A stretch of DNA of 64,000 nucleotides from Nocardia sp. BMG111209 (GTDB lineage Bacteria > Actinomycetota > Actinomycetes > Mycobacteriales > Mycobacteriaceae): positions 1,364,001-1,428,000 of the forward strand of contig NZ_KB907308.1 of NCBI RefSeq assembly GCF_000381925.1, written 5' to 3'. This document shows positions 26,437-36,426 of the stretch, piece by piece (the stretch's first letter is position 1; each line of letters begins with the position of its first letter). The notes beneath the pieces are model-generated. The model saw only the letters and a program-made list of their open reading frames with translations. It was not told the DNA's origin and searched no databases. Both the position numbers and the translations under genes were made by a program.

Positions 26437-29400
26437 GAATCGGTCACCTGCCGCCCGGCGTCCTGCACCGGACAGCTGCCGGCCACGGTGCAGTGCCGGC
26501 AGCCGTCGTTGCGCATGGCCAGATAGCTGGGGCCGCGGGTGGCCTCCGCGGCCTCGTGGATGGTGGTGCGCCAGCGATCGAGCGCCTCGGGGTCCAGCGG
26601 CGGTTGCATGCGCTGGGTGGCGCCCTCGCGGGTGCTGGGCTTCGCGACGTAGAGCAGGCGCGCGCCGCCGGGCTCGGCCTCGGCGGGGCCCTCGTCGAGG
26701 CCGCCCGCCGCGGCGGCGACCTGGTAGGTCGCCAGCTGGGCGTGGTCCTCGGCGGCCTGTTTGGAGATCGGGGTCTTGGCGGTCTTGACGTCCACGATCA
26801 CGAAGCGGCCCAGCGTATCCCGTTCGACCCGGTCGACCCGGCCGCGGATCCGCACCGGGTGGTGGTCCGGATCGAGCGCGGGCAGCACCAGGTCCACCGG
26901 CACCTCGACGCCCATCAGGGTGAGTTCGTGGCGGGTGTTGCGCAGCCAGTCCAGGAAGGTGTCCAGCATGGATTCGGTGCGGCGCAGCTCCAGCCGGGAG
27001 TGCCAGCTGTGCGGACCGGTATCGCCGGAGGTCGGGTCGACGGCCTTCCAGGCGCGCACCAGCGCCGCCTTCACCTGCGCCTCGGTGACCTGGCCGGCCA
27101 GCGCCTGCACCAGGGTGTGCACCAGATTGCCCTTGACCGCGTGCGGATTGTCCGCGTCGCCGCCGCCGTGGCGTTCCAGCGCCCAGCGCAGCGGGCAGGT
27201 CTGCAACAACTCCACGGTGGACGGGGACAGCGAGACCGGGCCCTCGTCGTCACCCCACAGCGGCAGTTGCGAACTGAGTTCCGCGGTGCCGTACCAATGA
27301 TCCGGATGCGCGCCCCGCACCCCCGCGCGGGCGAGTCGGGCCAGTTGCCGCGCGGCACGCTCCCGGCGCTGCGACACCTCGTCGGAATCGCAAGCCACGC
27401 CACGTAATTCGGCGATCAGTGCCTGCAACACCAGTGCGCGGCCCGGATCGACCGGTGGTGGCACCCGGCCCGGCTCACCCGGGGCGGCATCGGGATCGAG
27501 TTCGGCGAGGAACCGGGACGGCACGAGATCCCTTTCACCGGTGACGGATTCGACGGCCGTCACCAGCAGCGACCGGCGCGCGCGGCTGCAGGCGACCAGC
27601 AGCAGCCGCCGCTCCTCGGCCAGGATCGGCGCGGCCCGGCTCACCCGCTCGCCGGAATCCACCACTCCCGCAAGCAGATCCACCAGATCCTCGACGCCGA
27701 GCAGGGTGCCGCGCGGACGCAGATTCGGCCAGATCCCTTCCTGCACACCGGCGACGACCACCACCTCCCATTCGCGGCCGACGGCGGCGTGCGCGCTCAG
27801 CACCGCGACGGCCGCACCGGGATCGGTCAGCGGCGCCGAATCCTGCGGAATCTCCTGCTGTTGCAGATAATCCACGAAACCTTCGATGGTGGCGTGCGGC
27901 AGCCGATCGACATGGGCGGCCGCCGCGTCGAACAGCCCGACGACGGCATCGAGATCCCGGTCGGCCTGCATACCGGCCGCGCCGCCGCGCGCGGACTGCC
28001 GGACCCAGCGCTGTTCCAACTGCGAGGCCGTCCACACGGCCCACAGCACATCCTCGAGTCCGGCGCCGCGCTCCCGGGCCCGTTGCCCGCGCCGCACCGC
28101 CTTCAGCACCCGCCGCAGCGGCGCCGCCTCCACCTCGGTGAGCCGGTCCAGCACCGTGGTGTCCCCCACCCCGATCATCAGATCCCGCAACACTTCCGCC
28201 GACGAACGGTCCACATCCGGCGGTGCGTCGAAATCGCCTGCCAGCGGATCGAAGTCGTCGTCGATCCGGCTGCCCGAGGCCGGGTCACCGCGCCGGATGC
28301 GCTGCGGGACAGCATCTTCGGTCTCCGGATCGGCGGATCGGCCGTCCGGATCACGCGCGTCGAATTCGCCAGCGTGAGATTGCCCGGCACCCGCCGTATC
28401 CGACCGGATCACAACGGTTTCCGGCACAACCGCGGCGGTATCCGGATCCGCCGCTCCGGCCTGCTCCCCGGCGGCATCCGGCCCGGTGATATCGGCGATC
28501 GAGCCCGTATCGTCCTGGCGGCCGGGCACATTCGGTGCGGTCGACTCGGTACCGTCCCAATCACCGGTGTGGTCGGCGGTTCGCGGATCCTGTTCTCCGC
28601 CACGGCGATTGCCACGTTCGACCAGGGTGCGGCGGATGCCGCGGCGGAGCCGACGGAGGCTGATCTGATCGGCGCCACCGAGCGGACCGGACAGGAGATC
28701 GAGGGCGTCCTCCTCGGTGAACTTCGGGGTTCGGCCGGGGTGGCGCTCGGCCTCTTCGGCGGCCAGCAGGGCACGGAGGGTGAGCAGCAGCCAGCCCGCG
28801 CCGCGCCGACGGGCCAGGGGGACATCCGGTTTCGGTTGCAGCACCGGCACTCCGGCGGCGAGCAGGGCCCGGCGCAGCGGGGCCAGCGACAGCGGGACCG
28901 AGCGCACCAGGACGGCCATCTCCGACCACGGCACACCGTCGGTGAGGTGCGCCCGGCGAAGATGATCGGCAATGAGGGCCGCCTCCTTCGCGGGCGTGGT
29001 GAGCACCTGCACCCGTACCTCTCCGGGGGACGCGTCGAGGGCGTCGCGTGGCGGTAGCTGTTCCCCCGCCGACGAATCGCCGGGCCACACGCTGTCGCCG
29101 GTTGTCTCCGAACGTGTTTCGCGTCGCGACGGGTCCCGGTCCGGCGGTACCCGGCGCAGGTCCAGGCGATGGGGGCCGGCGCCGGGGAGCCGGGCGGTGA
29201 TCCGGGCGACGGCGGCCCGGACGTCGGGGGCGCTGCGCCGGGTGTCGGGAAGTACGAGGCGGCGGTCGGTGGGGGCGTCCGGGTCGAGGAGGAAGCGGAC
29301 ATCGGAGCCGCGGAAGGTGAACACCGATTGGTCTGGATCGCCCGCGACGACGGTGGTGGCGGGCCCGGCACCGATCGCGCGCACCAGCTGAGCGGCGAGC

Positions 29401-30233
29401 GGGTCCAGATGCTGGGCGTCGTCGACGAGCAGGCAGTGGATGCGGCCGCGTTCGGCGGCGAGCAGGTCCGGGTCCTGGATCAGGGCGTCGAGGGCGGCGC
29501 CGACCAGTTCGGCGGCGTCCAGGGCCGGGGCGCTCGCCTCGGGGGCGTCCAGGCCGACCGACCAGCGCAGCAGCATCGCCTGTTCGTAGCGCTCGGCGAA
29601 GCGGCCGGCCGCGGACCATTCGGGGCGGTCGTGGCGGTGGCCGAGATCGATCAGATCCTCCGGGCCGAGGCCGCGTTCGGTGGCGCGCAGCATCAGATCG
29701 CGCAGCTGTTCGGCGAAACCGGTGGTGCCCAGCGCCGGATGCAGTCGTTGCGGCCAGAGGTCCTCGGCGCCGGCGGCGATGTCCAGCAGTTCGCCGCGCA
29801 GCATCTCGCGCAGCACCACATCCTGTTCGGTGCCGGTCAGCAGGCGTGGCGGTGGATTGCCGTGGGTGGCGGCGTGCCCGCGCAGGATCGCGAAGGCGTA
29901 GGAGTGCACGGTGCGGACCAGTGGTTCGCGCACCGCGCCCGGCACCTCACCCAGCTGCCGGGTGAGTGCGGTGCGGACGCGCAGCGCGGCCTGTTTGGCA
30001 TGGGTGAGCACCAGCACCGATTCCGGATCGGCGCCGCCGGCGATGCGCTGGGCGGCCAGGTCGACCAGCAGCGATGTCTTGCCGGTGCCGGGTGCGCCGA
30101 GCACCTGCCAGGGCCGCCAGCCCGGTTCGGCGGCACTGTGGTCGAACAGCGGACGGACATCAGCGCCCCACTCCCGGGAGTGGGGTGCCGTTTCGCTGCG
30201 CCGCACCAAACGCACCGAGTAATCCGATCGCAC
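26433..30233 (-). CDS. adnA: AdnA, helicase-nuclease subunit of the AdnAB complex
   Basis: About 1266 residues from GTG 30233, chosen because RSDYSVRLVRR matches the family N-terminus; the open frame reaches 30287. Walker A is LGAPGTGKTSLL; motif II is LLVDDAQHLDPL, a DDAQ variant of DEXQ, which fits the weak AdnA motor. Residues about 545-675 form an acidic, Asp/Gly/Thr-rich low-complexity insertion. The C-terminal nuclease has IVDVKTAKT and QLATYQ, plus an iron-sulfur staple: Cys in LQTCPLRWAL (near 1014) and three in CRHCTVAGSC near the end. AdnA normally degrades the 5' strand. adnA and adnB form an operon. Confidence 0.92.
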   Translation of the reverse strand: MRSDYSVRLVRRSETAPHSREWGADVRPLFDHSAAEPGWRPWQVLGAPGTGKTSLLVDLAAQRIAGGADPESVLVLTHAKQAALRVRTALTRQLGEVPGAVREPLVRTVHSYAFAILRGHAATHGNPPPRLLTGTEQDVVLREMLRGELLDIAAGAEDLWPQRLHPALGTTGFAEQLRDLMLRATERGLGPEDLIDLGHRHDRPEWSAAGRFAERYEQAMLLRWSVGLDAPEASAPALDAAELVGAALDALIQDPDLLAAERGRIHCLLVDDAQHLDPLAAQLVRAIGAGPATTVVAGDPDQSVFTFRGSDVRFLLDPDAPTDRRLVLPDTRRSAPDVRAAVARITARLPGAGPHRLDLRRVPPDRDPSRRETRSETTGDSVWPGDSSAGEQLPPRDALDASPGEVRVQVLTTPAKEAALIADHLRRAHLTDGVPWSEMAVLVRSVPLSLAPLRRALLAAGVPVLQPKPDVPLARRRGAGWLLLTLRALLAAEEAERHPGRTPKFTEEDALDLLSGPLGGADQISLRRLRRGIRRTLVERGNRRGGEQDPRTADHTGDWDGTESTAPNVPGRQDDTGSIADITGPDAAGEQAGAADPDTAAVVPETVVIRSDTAGAGQSHAGEFDARDPDGRSADPETEDAVPQRIRRGDPASGSRIDDDFDPLAGDFDAPPDVDRSSAEVLRDLMIGVGDTTVLDRLTEVEAAPLRRVLKAVRRGQRARERGAGLEDVLWAVWTASQLEQRWVRQSARGGAAGMQADRDLDAVVGLFDAAAAHVDRLPHATIEGFVDYLQQQEIPQDSAPLTDPGAAVAVLSAHAAVGREWEVVVVAGVQEGIWPNLRPRGTLLGVEDLVDLLAGVVDSGERVSRAAPILAEERRLLLVACSRARRSLLVTAVESVTGERDLVPSRFLAELDPDAAPGEPGRVPPPVDPGRALVLQALIAELRGVACDSDEVSQRRERAARQLARLARAGVRGAHPDHWYGTAELSSQLPLWGDDEGPVSLSPSTVELLQTCPLRWALERHGGGDADNPHAVKGNLVHTLVQALAGQVTEAQVKAALVRAWKAVDPTSGDTGPHSWHSRLELRRTESMLDTFLDWLRNTRHELTLMGVEVPVDLVLPALDPDHHPVRIRGRVDRVERDTLGRFVIVDVKTAKTPISKQAAEDHAQLATYQVAAAAGGLDEGPAEAEPGGARLLYVAKPSTREGATQRMQPPLDPEALDRWRTTIHEAAEATRGPSYLAMRNDGCRHCTVAGSCPVQDAGRQVTDS

Positions 30234-30623
30234 CACGCGCACGATTTCAACATGTCGCCCCGACAGAAATTGCCGGTACCGCAGCAAACTGTGATCGTGA
30301 CCCGCGATATATCCGTTCCGTGATCGGCGTCACCGGGGCCGGATCCGGAAAAACTCCTGGATATCGGCGGCGCGCGGGTACGGACCCGGAGTATCGGAAA
30401 GTGGCCGCCCGCACAGTATTTCGGCCAGGGTGTGATCTGCGCGCTTTCTCCGCGAATCGCCGCGGGACGAAGTCGGCGCCGGGACGGCCCGCTGTCCCGC
30501 TCCGGCGGACGCCTCAGCGTGTCGCGGCATCGTCCGCAGCGATCGGCCGGCGCGGCCCCGGGGACGGCGGGCCGTGGCCGAGGCCGGAGGGCACGGCAAC
30601 GGGCCTACCGGCACAATGAGGCG
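30234..30623. other. Divergent intergenic region between adnA and the lipV-like gene
   Basis: No gene with a ribosome site or normal codon use was found. An open frame runs through it into the lipV-like gene, but its sequence is arginine-rich and unlike the family. It presumably carries both promoters. I see no clear operator or RNA structure. Confidence 0.6.
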
Positions 30624-31385
30624 GTGAGCGATCTCCACGTGTATCGGTACGGGCCCGTCGGCGGCCCCCTCGTCCTCGCTCTGCACGGGCTGACCGGGCA
30701 CGGCCGGCGCTGGCAGCCGCTGGCCACCGAATATCTGCCCGAGGTGCGGATGCTCGCGCCGGATCTGCGGGGGCACGGCCGCTCGATCTCGTTGCCGCCG
30801 TGGACCTTCGAGACCGTGGTGGCTGATGTGGCCGCGGTGCTGGACGGTCGGCCCGCGCTGGTGGTGGGGCATTCCTTCGGCGGTACGGTGGCCATCCGGC
30901 TGGCCGCGCGATATCCGGATCTGGTGCGGGGGCTGGTGCTGCTGGATCCGGCGGTCGGGATGCCCGCGGACCTGATCGATCACATCGCGCGGGCGACCCT
31001 GGCCCGGCCGGACTACGCAGATGTCGAAGAGGCCCGGCTGGACAAACTGGAGACCGCCTGGGCCGACGTCGACACCGCCCTGCTCACGGCCGAACTGGCC
31101 GAACATCTGGTGCCCGCGGCCGACGGCCGGGTGCAGTGGCGGGTACATCTGCCCGCGATCGTCTCGTACTGGGGTCAGCTGGCCCGCGGGATCGTGCTGC
31201 CGCCCGCGGAGGTGCCGACGGTGCTGGTGCAGGCGATGAAGGCGCAGATCGTGACGCCGCAGTTCCGCGCCGCGCTCGGCGCGCACCTCGGCGACCGGCT
31301 CACGGTGCACGAATTCGACTGCGATCACATGGTGGCGCAGGCCCGTCCGGCGGAGACGGCCGCGGTGCTGCGGTCGGCGCTGTAG
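30624..31385 (+). CDS. Alpha/beta hydrolase (LipV-like)
   Basis: A 253-residue hydrolase from GTG 30624 (GAGG just upstream). The oxyanion region is LALHGLTGHGRRW. The nucleophile elbow is VVGHSFGGTVAIRL (Ser near 92), the Asp region VPTVLVQAMKAQIV is less clear, and the His is in EFDCDHMVAQARP. This is the single-domain esterase/lipase fold. It lies where M. tuberculosis has lipV (Rv3203), between adnA and the alkyltransferase-like gene, and probably cleaves carboxyl esters. Its specificity is unknown. Confidence 0.88.
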   Translation: MSDLHVYRYGPVGGPLVLALHGLTGHGRRWQPLATEYLPEVRMLAPDLRGHGRSISLPPWTFETVVADVAAVLDGRPALVVGHSFGGTVAIRLAARYPDLVRGLVLLDPAVGMPADLIDHIARATLARPDYADVEEARLDKLETAWADVDTALLTAELAEHLVPAADGRVQWRVHLPAIVSYWGQLARGIVLPPAEVPTVLVQAMKAQIVTPQFRAALGAHLGDRLTVHEFDCDHMVAQARPAETAAVLRSAL

Positions 31386-31387
31386 CC

Positions 31388-31702
31388 GTGGCGACCTCCG
31401 ACGCCGAGATCGAGCGGGTCCGGGAACTGGTCGCGGCGATCCCACCGGGCCGGGTCGCCACCTACGGCGATATCGCGGCGATGGCGGGACTGTCGACGCC
31501 GCGCACGGTCGGCTGGATCATGCGCACCGATTCCGCCGATCTGCCCTGGCATCGGGTGCTGCGGGCCGATGGCCGGCCGGCGCCGCATCTGGCGCATCGG
31601 CAACTGCGCCGGCTGGCCGAGGAGGGCTGCCCGATCACCGACGACCGGGTGGATCTGGCCGCGGCCCGGCACCGCTTCGAAACCGGTCCCGGCGCAAGCT
31701 GA
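31388..31702 (+). CDS. Alkyltransferase-like protein (ATL, MGMT fold without the acceptor Cys)
   Basis: A 104-residue protein that starts at GTG 31388, three bases after the lipV-like stop, so the pair is an operon. It has the MGMT DNA-binding HTH (IPPGRVATYGDIAAMAG, RTVGWIMR). The active-site motif that is PCHRV in true O6-methylguanine methyltransferases reads PWHRV here. Loss of Cys to Trp defines ATL proteins, which bind O6-alkylguanine without removing the alkyl group and flag the lesion for nucleotide excision repair. It matches Rv3204. Confidence 0.92.
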   Translation: MATSDAEIERVRELVAAIPPGRVATYGDIAAMAGLSTPRTVGWIMRTDSADLPWHRVLRADGRPAPHLAHRQLRRLAEEGCPITDDRVDLAAARHRFETGPGAS

Positions 31703-31767
31703 CCCGCGACACGCGCCGGATCACCGAACCCGCCCCACGGGTGGCGCCGGTTGACTACCGTGGGGGT

Positions 31768-32484
31768 ATGTCCACCCGTCTGGCATGCGTGGTGTTCGAG
31801 GTGACGAGGCCCAGGATCGCGGCCCGATTCTGGGCCGACCTGCTGGGCTGGCTCGTGACGGCCGACCGGGCCGGCGCGGTCGACGTGGCTGCCCCCGATC
31901 CGGACGGCCCCGACGTGGCGCTGAGTTTCCTGCCCGCGCCGGCGCCGAAGTCCGGGCGCAACCGGCTGCATCTCGATATCGCCAGCCGTTCCCTGGATCA
32001 TCAACGGCTGCAAGTGGATCGGGCGCTGGCACTGGGCGCGCGGCGGATCGATATCGGCCAGCGCGACGTGCCGTGGGAGGTCCTTGCCGACCCCGAGGGC
32101 AACGAATTCTGTGTCCTGGAACCGCGGGAACAGTATGTGGACACCGGCGCCATCGCCGCGATCGTCGTCGGCTCCCCCGATCCGGGCCGCCTGGCGCGGT
32201 TCTGGTCGCAGGCCGCCGGCTGGCCGGTCGCGCTGGACGAGGCCCGGTACACCGGTATCCGGTCGGCCACCGGGATGGGACCGTGGCTGGAATTCCTCCA
32301 CAGCGCCGACACCGCCGCCGCACCCGGCCGGTTGCATCTGGATCTGATGCACTTCGCACACGACGATCCGGCCGCGGAGGTGGCCCGGTTGCGCGCGGCC
32401 GGCGCGGTGCCGCGCCCGGAGACCGGCCCGCCGCTGGTACTGGCCGATCCCGACACCAACGAGTTCTGCCTGTTGCGGCCCTGA
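31768..32484 (+). CDS. Two-domain VOC (glyoxalase-like) protein
   Basis: A 238-residue protein, ATG 31768, in which two VOC modules share the pattern of the glyoxalase-like group. In module 1, VVFEVTRPRIAARFWADLLGW leads to DPEGNEFCVL; in module 2, IVVGSPDPGRLARFWSQAAGW leads to DPDTNEFCLL (longer motifs are abbreviated to VTRPRIAARFWADLLGW and SPDPGRLARFWSQAAGW). Such proteins occur singly or fused and their substrates are mostly unknown. The start lies at the end of a TTGACT-like element, so a leaderless start is possible. It is not clearly linked to its neighbours. Confidence 0.85.
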   Translation: MSTRLACVVFEVTRPRIAARFWADLLGWLVTADRAGAVDVAAPDPDGPDVALSFLPAPAPKSGRNRLHLDIASRSLDHQRLQVDRALALGARRIDIGQRDVPWEVLADPEGNEFCVLEPREQYVDTGAIAAIVVGSPDPGRLARFWSQAAGWPVALDEARYTGIRSATGMGPWLEFLHSADTAAAPGRLHLDLMHFAHDDPAAEVARLRAAGAVPRPETGPPLVLADPDTNEFCLLRP

Positions 32485-32559
32485 TCGGCGCGGGCCGCGC
32501 CGTGGCACCGGCCCCGAACTACCATCGATAGACATGATCACGCTGCCGGGGGAGAGTTC

Positions 32560-34281
32560 GTGACGACCGCCGACGCGATCGTTCTGGCCGGCGGCCGCGC
32601 CACCCGCATGGGCGGGGTGGACAAGCCCGGCATCGTGGTCGGGGGACGATCCATGCTGGAGGCCGCCGTCGCCGCGACGGCGGGCTGCCGGCACACGGTG
32701 GTGGTGGGCCCGTACCGGCCGGATCTGCCGGCGGAGATCCGGCAGGTACAGGAGGTGCCGGCCGGGGCGGGTCCGGTGGCGGCGATCGCCGCGGGTCTCG
32801 CGGCGCCCGGCGATGCCGAGGTGGTGGTGGCGCTGGCGGCCGATATGCCCTTCCTGACCGGCGCGGCCGTCGGCGAGCTGATCGAACATCTGGACCGGTC
32901 CGGCGCCGACGCGGTGTTCGCCGCCGACGAGACCGGCCGCCCGCAATACCTCGTCGGCGTGTGGCGGCGGACGGTCCTCACGGCCGCGGTGGCCGCGCTG
33001 CCGTCGCTGATGAACCAGCCGATGAAGGCGCTGGTGCCGCCGCGTACGGCGCTGCTGCCGCTGGCCGGGGTCGCCGACTGCGATACCGCCGACGATGTGC
33101 GCCGGGCCCGCGCGCGCAGCGCCCCGCTGTCACTGGACGAGGCGCGGAACATGCTGCGCCGCAAGCTCACCCGATTACCCGTGCGTGAATCCGGATTACG
33201 TACCGCCGCGGGCGCGGCGCTGGCCCGCTCGCTGGTGGCCGCGGACGCGCTGCCCCGCTTCGACGTCTCCGCGATGGACGGCTACGCGGTGTCCGGCGAC
33301 GGGCCCTGGCAGGTGCGTCACGATATCGGCTTCGCCGGTGGGGCCCGCCCGGCCGGGCTGCGCGCCGGTGAGGCGGTGCGGATCGCCACCGGCGCGCACG
33401 TGCCCGACGGCGCGACCGCGGTCCTGCGCGACGAATTCGTCCGCGTCGCCGCGTCCGAGCTGAATCGCTTGCCGGACATGCCGATTCGCGACGACCGCCG
33501 CCGTCGCGGCGAGGACTGGGACGCCGGTGACGTGGTCGCCCCCGCGGGCACGGTGGTGTCGGCGGCGCTGATCTCCGTGGCCGCGAGCGCCGAGGTCGCG
33601 ACGGCGCTGGTCCGCGGCCCGGTACGCGCGCGAATCGTGATGACCGGCGACGAGATTCGCAGCGACGGGCCGCTGCGGGCGGGCCAGACGCGCGACTCGA
33701 TCGGGCCCGTGCTGCCGGAGCTGCTGGCGCGCTGCGGGATCACCGTGGTGGATCGGGTACATCTGCGCGACACCGCCACCGGCTTCGACGAGGTGCTGAC
33801 CGCCGGTGACGACTGCGATCTGCTGGTGGTGGTCGGCGCGACCGGCGGCGGCGCGGCCGATCAGCTGCGCGACGCCCTGGACCGGGCCGCCGCGCGGACG
33901 CTGGTGCACCGGGTGCGACTGCGCCCCGGCGGCTCCAGCGTGGTCGCCGAAATACCTTCCGGCGCGGCGATTCTCGGCCTGCCGGGCAATCCGTTCGCGG
34001 CGGTGGCGACCCTGCTGGTCCTGGCGCCCGCGGTGGTCGCGGGCCTGACCGGCGCCGCCTCGACCCGGCCGATCGTCGGGCCGCTGCGCAACGCCGGAGC
34101 CGTCGCGGACTCGGCCACCCGCATCACCACCGCGCGGGCCGTTCCCGAGGGCGGCTGGATCGCCGACCCCGGGGTCCGGACCAACCATCTGGCCGGGCTG
34201 CTGGACCGCGACGGCCTGGTCGTCGTGCCGCCGGGGGCCACCGACGACGCACTGGTGGAATTCCTCCCGCTGCCCTCCTGA
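32560..34281 (+). CDS. MobA-MoeA fusion for molybdenum cofactor synthesis
   Basis: A 573-residue protein joining two molybdenum cofactor steps. Residues 1-190 are MobA-like (nucleotidyltransferase): LAGGRATRMGGVDKP for GTP binding, ALAADMPFL for metal. The rest is MoeA (molybdopterin molybdenumtransferase): SAMDGYAV (near 238), IATGAHVPDGA, MTGDEI and LGLPGNPFAA. MobA adds GMP to make the bis-MGD cofactor used by the NarG family; MoeA inserts molybdate. GTG 32560 has GGGGGAGA upstream. It lies about 8.6 kb from narG. Fusions of this type are known in Actinobacteria. Confidence 0.9.
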   Translation: MTTADAIVLAGGRATRMGGVDKPGIVVGGRSMLEAAVAATAGCRHTVVVGPYRPDLPAEIRQVQEVPAGAGPVAAIAAGLAAPGDAEVVVALAADMPFLTGAAVGELIEHLDRSGADAVFAADETGRPQYLVGVWRRTVLTAAVAALPSLMNQPMKALVPPRTALLPLAGVADCDTADDVRRARARSAPLSLDEARNMLRRKLTRLPVRESGLRTAAGAALARSLVAADALPRFDVSAMDGYAVSGDGPWQVRHDIGFAGGARPAGLRAGEAVRIATGAHVPDGATAVLRDEFVRVAASELNRLPDMPIRDDRRRRGEDWDAGDVVAPAGTVVSAALISVAASAEVATALVRGPVRARIVMTGDEIRSDGPLRAGQTRDSIGPVLPELLARCGITVVDRVHLRDTATGFDEVLTAGDDCDLLVVVGATGGGAADQLRDALDRAAARTLVHRVRLRPGGSSVVAEIPSGAAILGLPGNPFAAVATLLVLAPAVVAGLTGAASTRPIVGPLRNAGAVADSATRITTARAVPEGGWIADPGVRTNHLAGLLDRDGLVVVPPGATDDALVEFLPLPS

Positions 34282-34348
34282 CCGCGGGCCCTTGCGGTCC
34301 GGTCACCCACCCGGCATTGTGTAACACGTTTCAGAATTGGAGGCTGTC

Positions 34349-34720
34349 ATGACCACCGCGGGCGAGCTCGTCACCACCTTTTGCGCCGAATGGCGTACCG
34401 GCACACCGGAATCCATCGCCGAATACTTCACCGAGGACGCCGTCTACCACAACATCCCGATGGAACCGCTGGTCGGCAAGCCGGCCATCCTGGAGTTCCT
34501 GCGGGGCTTCATCGGCGCGTTCGGCAACATCCACTTCGATGTGCACCGGCAGGCCGAGATCGGTGATGCCGTGCTCAACGAGCGCACCGACAAGTTCACC
34601 ATCAACGGTTCCACGATCGAACTGCCGGTCATGGGCAGTTTCGAGGTGCGCGACGGCCGGATCGCGGCGTGGCGGGACTACTTCGACATGACTCCGCTGA
34701 CCAAGCTCGGGCAGGGCTAG
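34349..34720 (+). CDS. Limonene-1,2-epoxide-hydrolase-family protein
   Basis: A 123-residue NTF2-like fold protein from ATG 34349 (GGAGG five bases upstream). The Arg-Asp pair appears in ERTDKF and the second Asp in the closing AAWRDYFDM, in the pattern of limonene epoxide hydrolases, where Asp-Arg-Asp opens an epoxide with water. MEPLVGKPAILEFLRGFIGA (as EPLVGKPAILEFLRGF) is also conserved. Natural substrates of this subgroup are uncertain. Its TAG (34718-34720) overlaps the TAG of the convergent ABC gene (34719-34717) in the palindrome CTAG. Confidence 0.85.
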   Translation: MTTAGELVTTFCAEWRTGTPESIAEYFTEDAVYHNIPMEPLVGKPAILEFLRGFIGAFGNIHFDVHRQAEIGDAVLNERTDKFTINGSTIELPVMGSFEVRDGRIAAWRDYFDMTPLTKLGQG

Positions 34721-36426
34721 GCGCCGGCGGCCAGCGGTGCGGCGCAATCCCGTGCGGCGGGATCCGGGATCGGGACCGCCGCGACCAGCCGGCGCGTGTA
34801 CTCCGCCCGTGGCGCGACGAAAACCTGGGTGGCCGTACCGGTTTCGACCACCGAGCCGCCCTGCAGGACGACCACCCGGTCGGCGACGCGATGCACCACG
34901 GCCAGGTCGTGACTGATGAACAGGCACGAGAAGCCGTATTCGGCGCGCAGGTCGGCGAACAGGTCCAGCACCTGCGCCTGGATCGAGACGTCCAGCGCGC
35001 TGGTGGGCTCGTCGGCGACCAGCAATCGTGGGGTGAGCGCCAGCGCGCGGGCCAGGGCGACGCGCTGACGCTGCCCGCCGGACAGTTCGGCGGGCAGCCG
35101 CCCGGCGTAGTCGCGCGGCAGCCGTACCGACTCGAGCAGGTCGCCCACCTTGGCGCGCAGCAGCGAGCCGCTCGCGACCCGATGGACCTGTAGCGGTTCG
35201 CCGATCGACTCCGCCACGGTGCGCCGCGGATCCAGCGAGGCGGCCGGATCCTGGTGCACCAGAGCCACATTGCGGCGCAGGCCGCGCAGCTCCCGGCCCG
35301 GCAGGCCGGTGAGTTCGGTGCCCTGCAACACCACCCGGCCCGCCGCCGCCCGCACCAGGCCCAGCGCCACCCGGCCGAGTGTGCTCTTGCCCGAACCGGA
35401 TTCGCCGACCAGGCCGAGCACCTCGCGCGGCGCCACCGTCAGCGACACCTCGTGCAGGGCCCGGAACGCGCGGCCCCGGCCGCGGTAGACGACGCTCAGC
35501 GAGTCGATCTCCAGCACCGGCGGTGGCGTGGCGGCCGATTCGGCCGGGGCGGCGGCGATCTCGGCGGAGTCCGGCAGGCGCGGTACGGCGGCCAGCAGCC
35601 CGCGGGTGTAGTCCTCGCGCGGTGTGGCGAAAAGTTCGCGGACCGGCTGGGTTTCGATCACCCGGCCGTCGCGCAGCACCACCACCCGATCCGCGATCTC
35701 GGCCACCACACCCAGGTTGTGGGTGATGAACAGGATCGCGGTCCCGTTGCGGCGCTGCAGGTTACGCAGCAGATCCAGGATCTCGGCCTGGACGGTGACG
35801 TCGAGTGCGGTGGTCGGCTCGTCGGCGATCAGCAGATCGGGTGCACCGGACAGCGCCAGTGCGATCACGACCCGCTGCCGCTGGCCGCCGGACAGCTGAT
35901 GCGGATACCAGTCCACCCGGCGCTCCGGCTCCGGAATGTCCACCTGCCGCAGCAATTCGATCGCGCGGACGCGGGCCGCGGCCCGGCCGATCCGGCCGTG
36001 CGCGCGCAGCGCCTGCGCCAGCTGGGTGCCGATCTTCTGCACCGGATTCAGCGCGGTCTGCGGTTCCTGGAACACCATGGCCGCCCGGGTGCCGCGCAAC
36101 TCGCGCAGGTGTTCCTCGGCGGCGCCGACGGTTTCGACGCCGGCCAGCCGGATCGAGCCCTCGGCGCGCGCTCCGTCGGGCAGCAGGCCGACCACCGACC
36201 GGGCGGTCAGTGACTTGCCGGAGCCCGACTCCCCCACCAGGGCCACGACCTCGCCGCGACGCACCTGTAGCGCCACCCGGTCCACGACGGTCCGCGCGCC
36301 GAAACGCACCGACAGCTCCCGGATGTCGAGGACCGGCGCATCCTGGGTGGGGGCGGGCACACTGGTCACGACGGGCTCCGTTCCGGTCGGCGAAAGGACG
36401 GTACTGGGGACGGTCACGGTGGTCAC
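34717..36426 (-). CDS. Dual ATP-binding protein of a Dpp/Opp-type ABC importer
   Basis: A 569-residue protein with two full ATPase domains in one chain (about 35-290 and 315-560). Each has Walker A GESGSGKS and signature LSGGQRQR; Walker B regions are [13 protein letters not shown] and [13 protein letters not shown]. It powers peptide, nickel or similar uptake with two permeases and a binding protein encoded upstream. GTG 36426 overlaps the permease stop by four bases (GTGA), so the start is well supported. The gene is last in the operon and ends tail-to-tail with the epoxide-hydrolase-like gene. Confidence 0.92.
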   Translation of the reverse strand: MTTVTVPSTVLSPTGTEPVVTSVPAPTQDAPVLDIRELSVRFGARTVVDRVALQVRRGEVVALVGESGSGKSLTARSVVGLLPDGARAEGSIRLAGVETVGAAEEHLRELRGTRAAMVFQEPQTALNPVQKIGTQLAQALRAHGRIGRAAARVRAIELLRQVDIPEPERRVDWYPHQLSGGQRQRVVIALALSGAPDLLIADEPTTALDVTVQAEILDLLRNLQRRNGTAILFITHNLGVVAEIADRVVVLRDGRVIETQPVRELFATPREDYTRGLLAAVPRLPDSAEIAAAPAESAATPPPVLEIDSLSVVYRGRGRAFRALHEVSLTVAPREVLGLVGESGSGKSTLGRVALGLVRAAAGRVVLQGTELTGLPGRELRGLRRNVALVHQDPAASLDPRRTVAESIGEPLQVHRVASGSLLRAKVGDLLESVRLPRDYAGRLPAELSGGQRQRVALARALALTPRLLVADEPTSALDVSIQAQVLDLFADLRAEYGFSCLFISHDLAVVHRVADRVVVLQGGSVVETGTATQVFVAPRAEYTRRLVAAVPIPDPAARDCAAPLAAGA

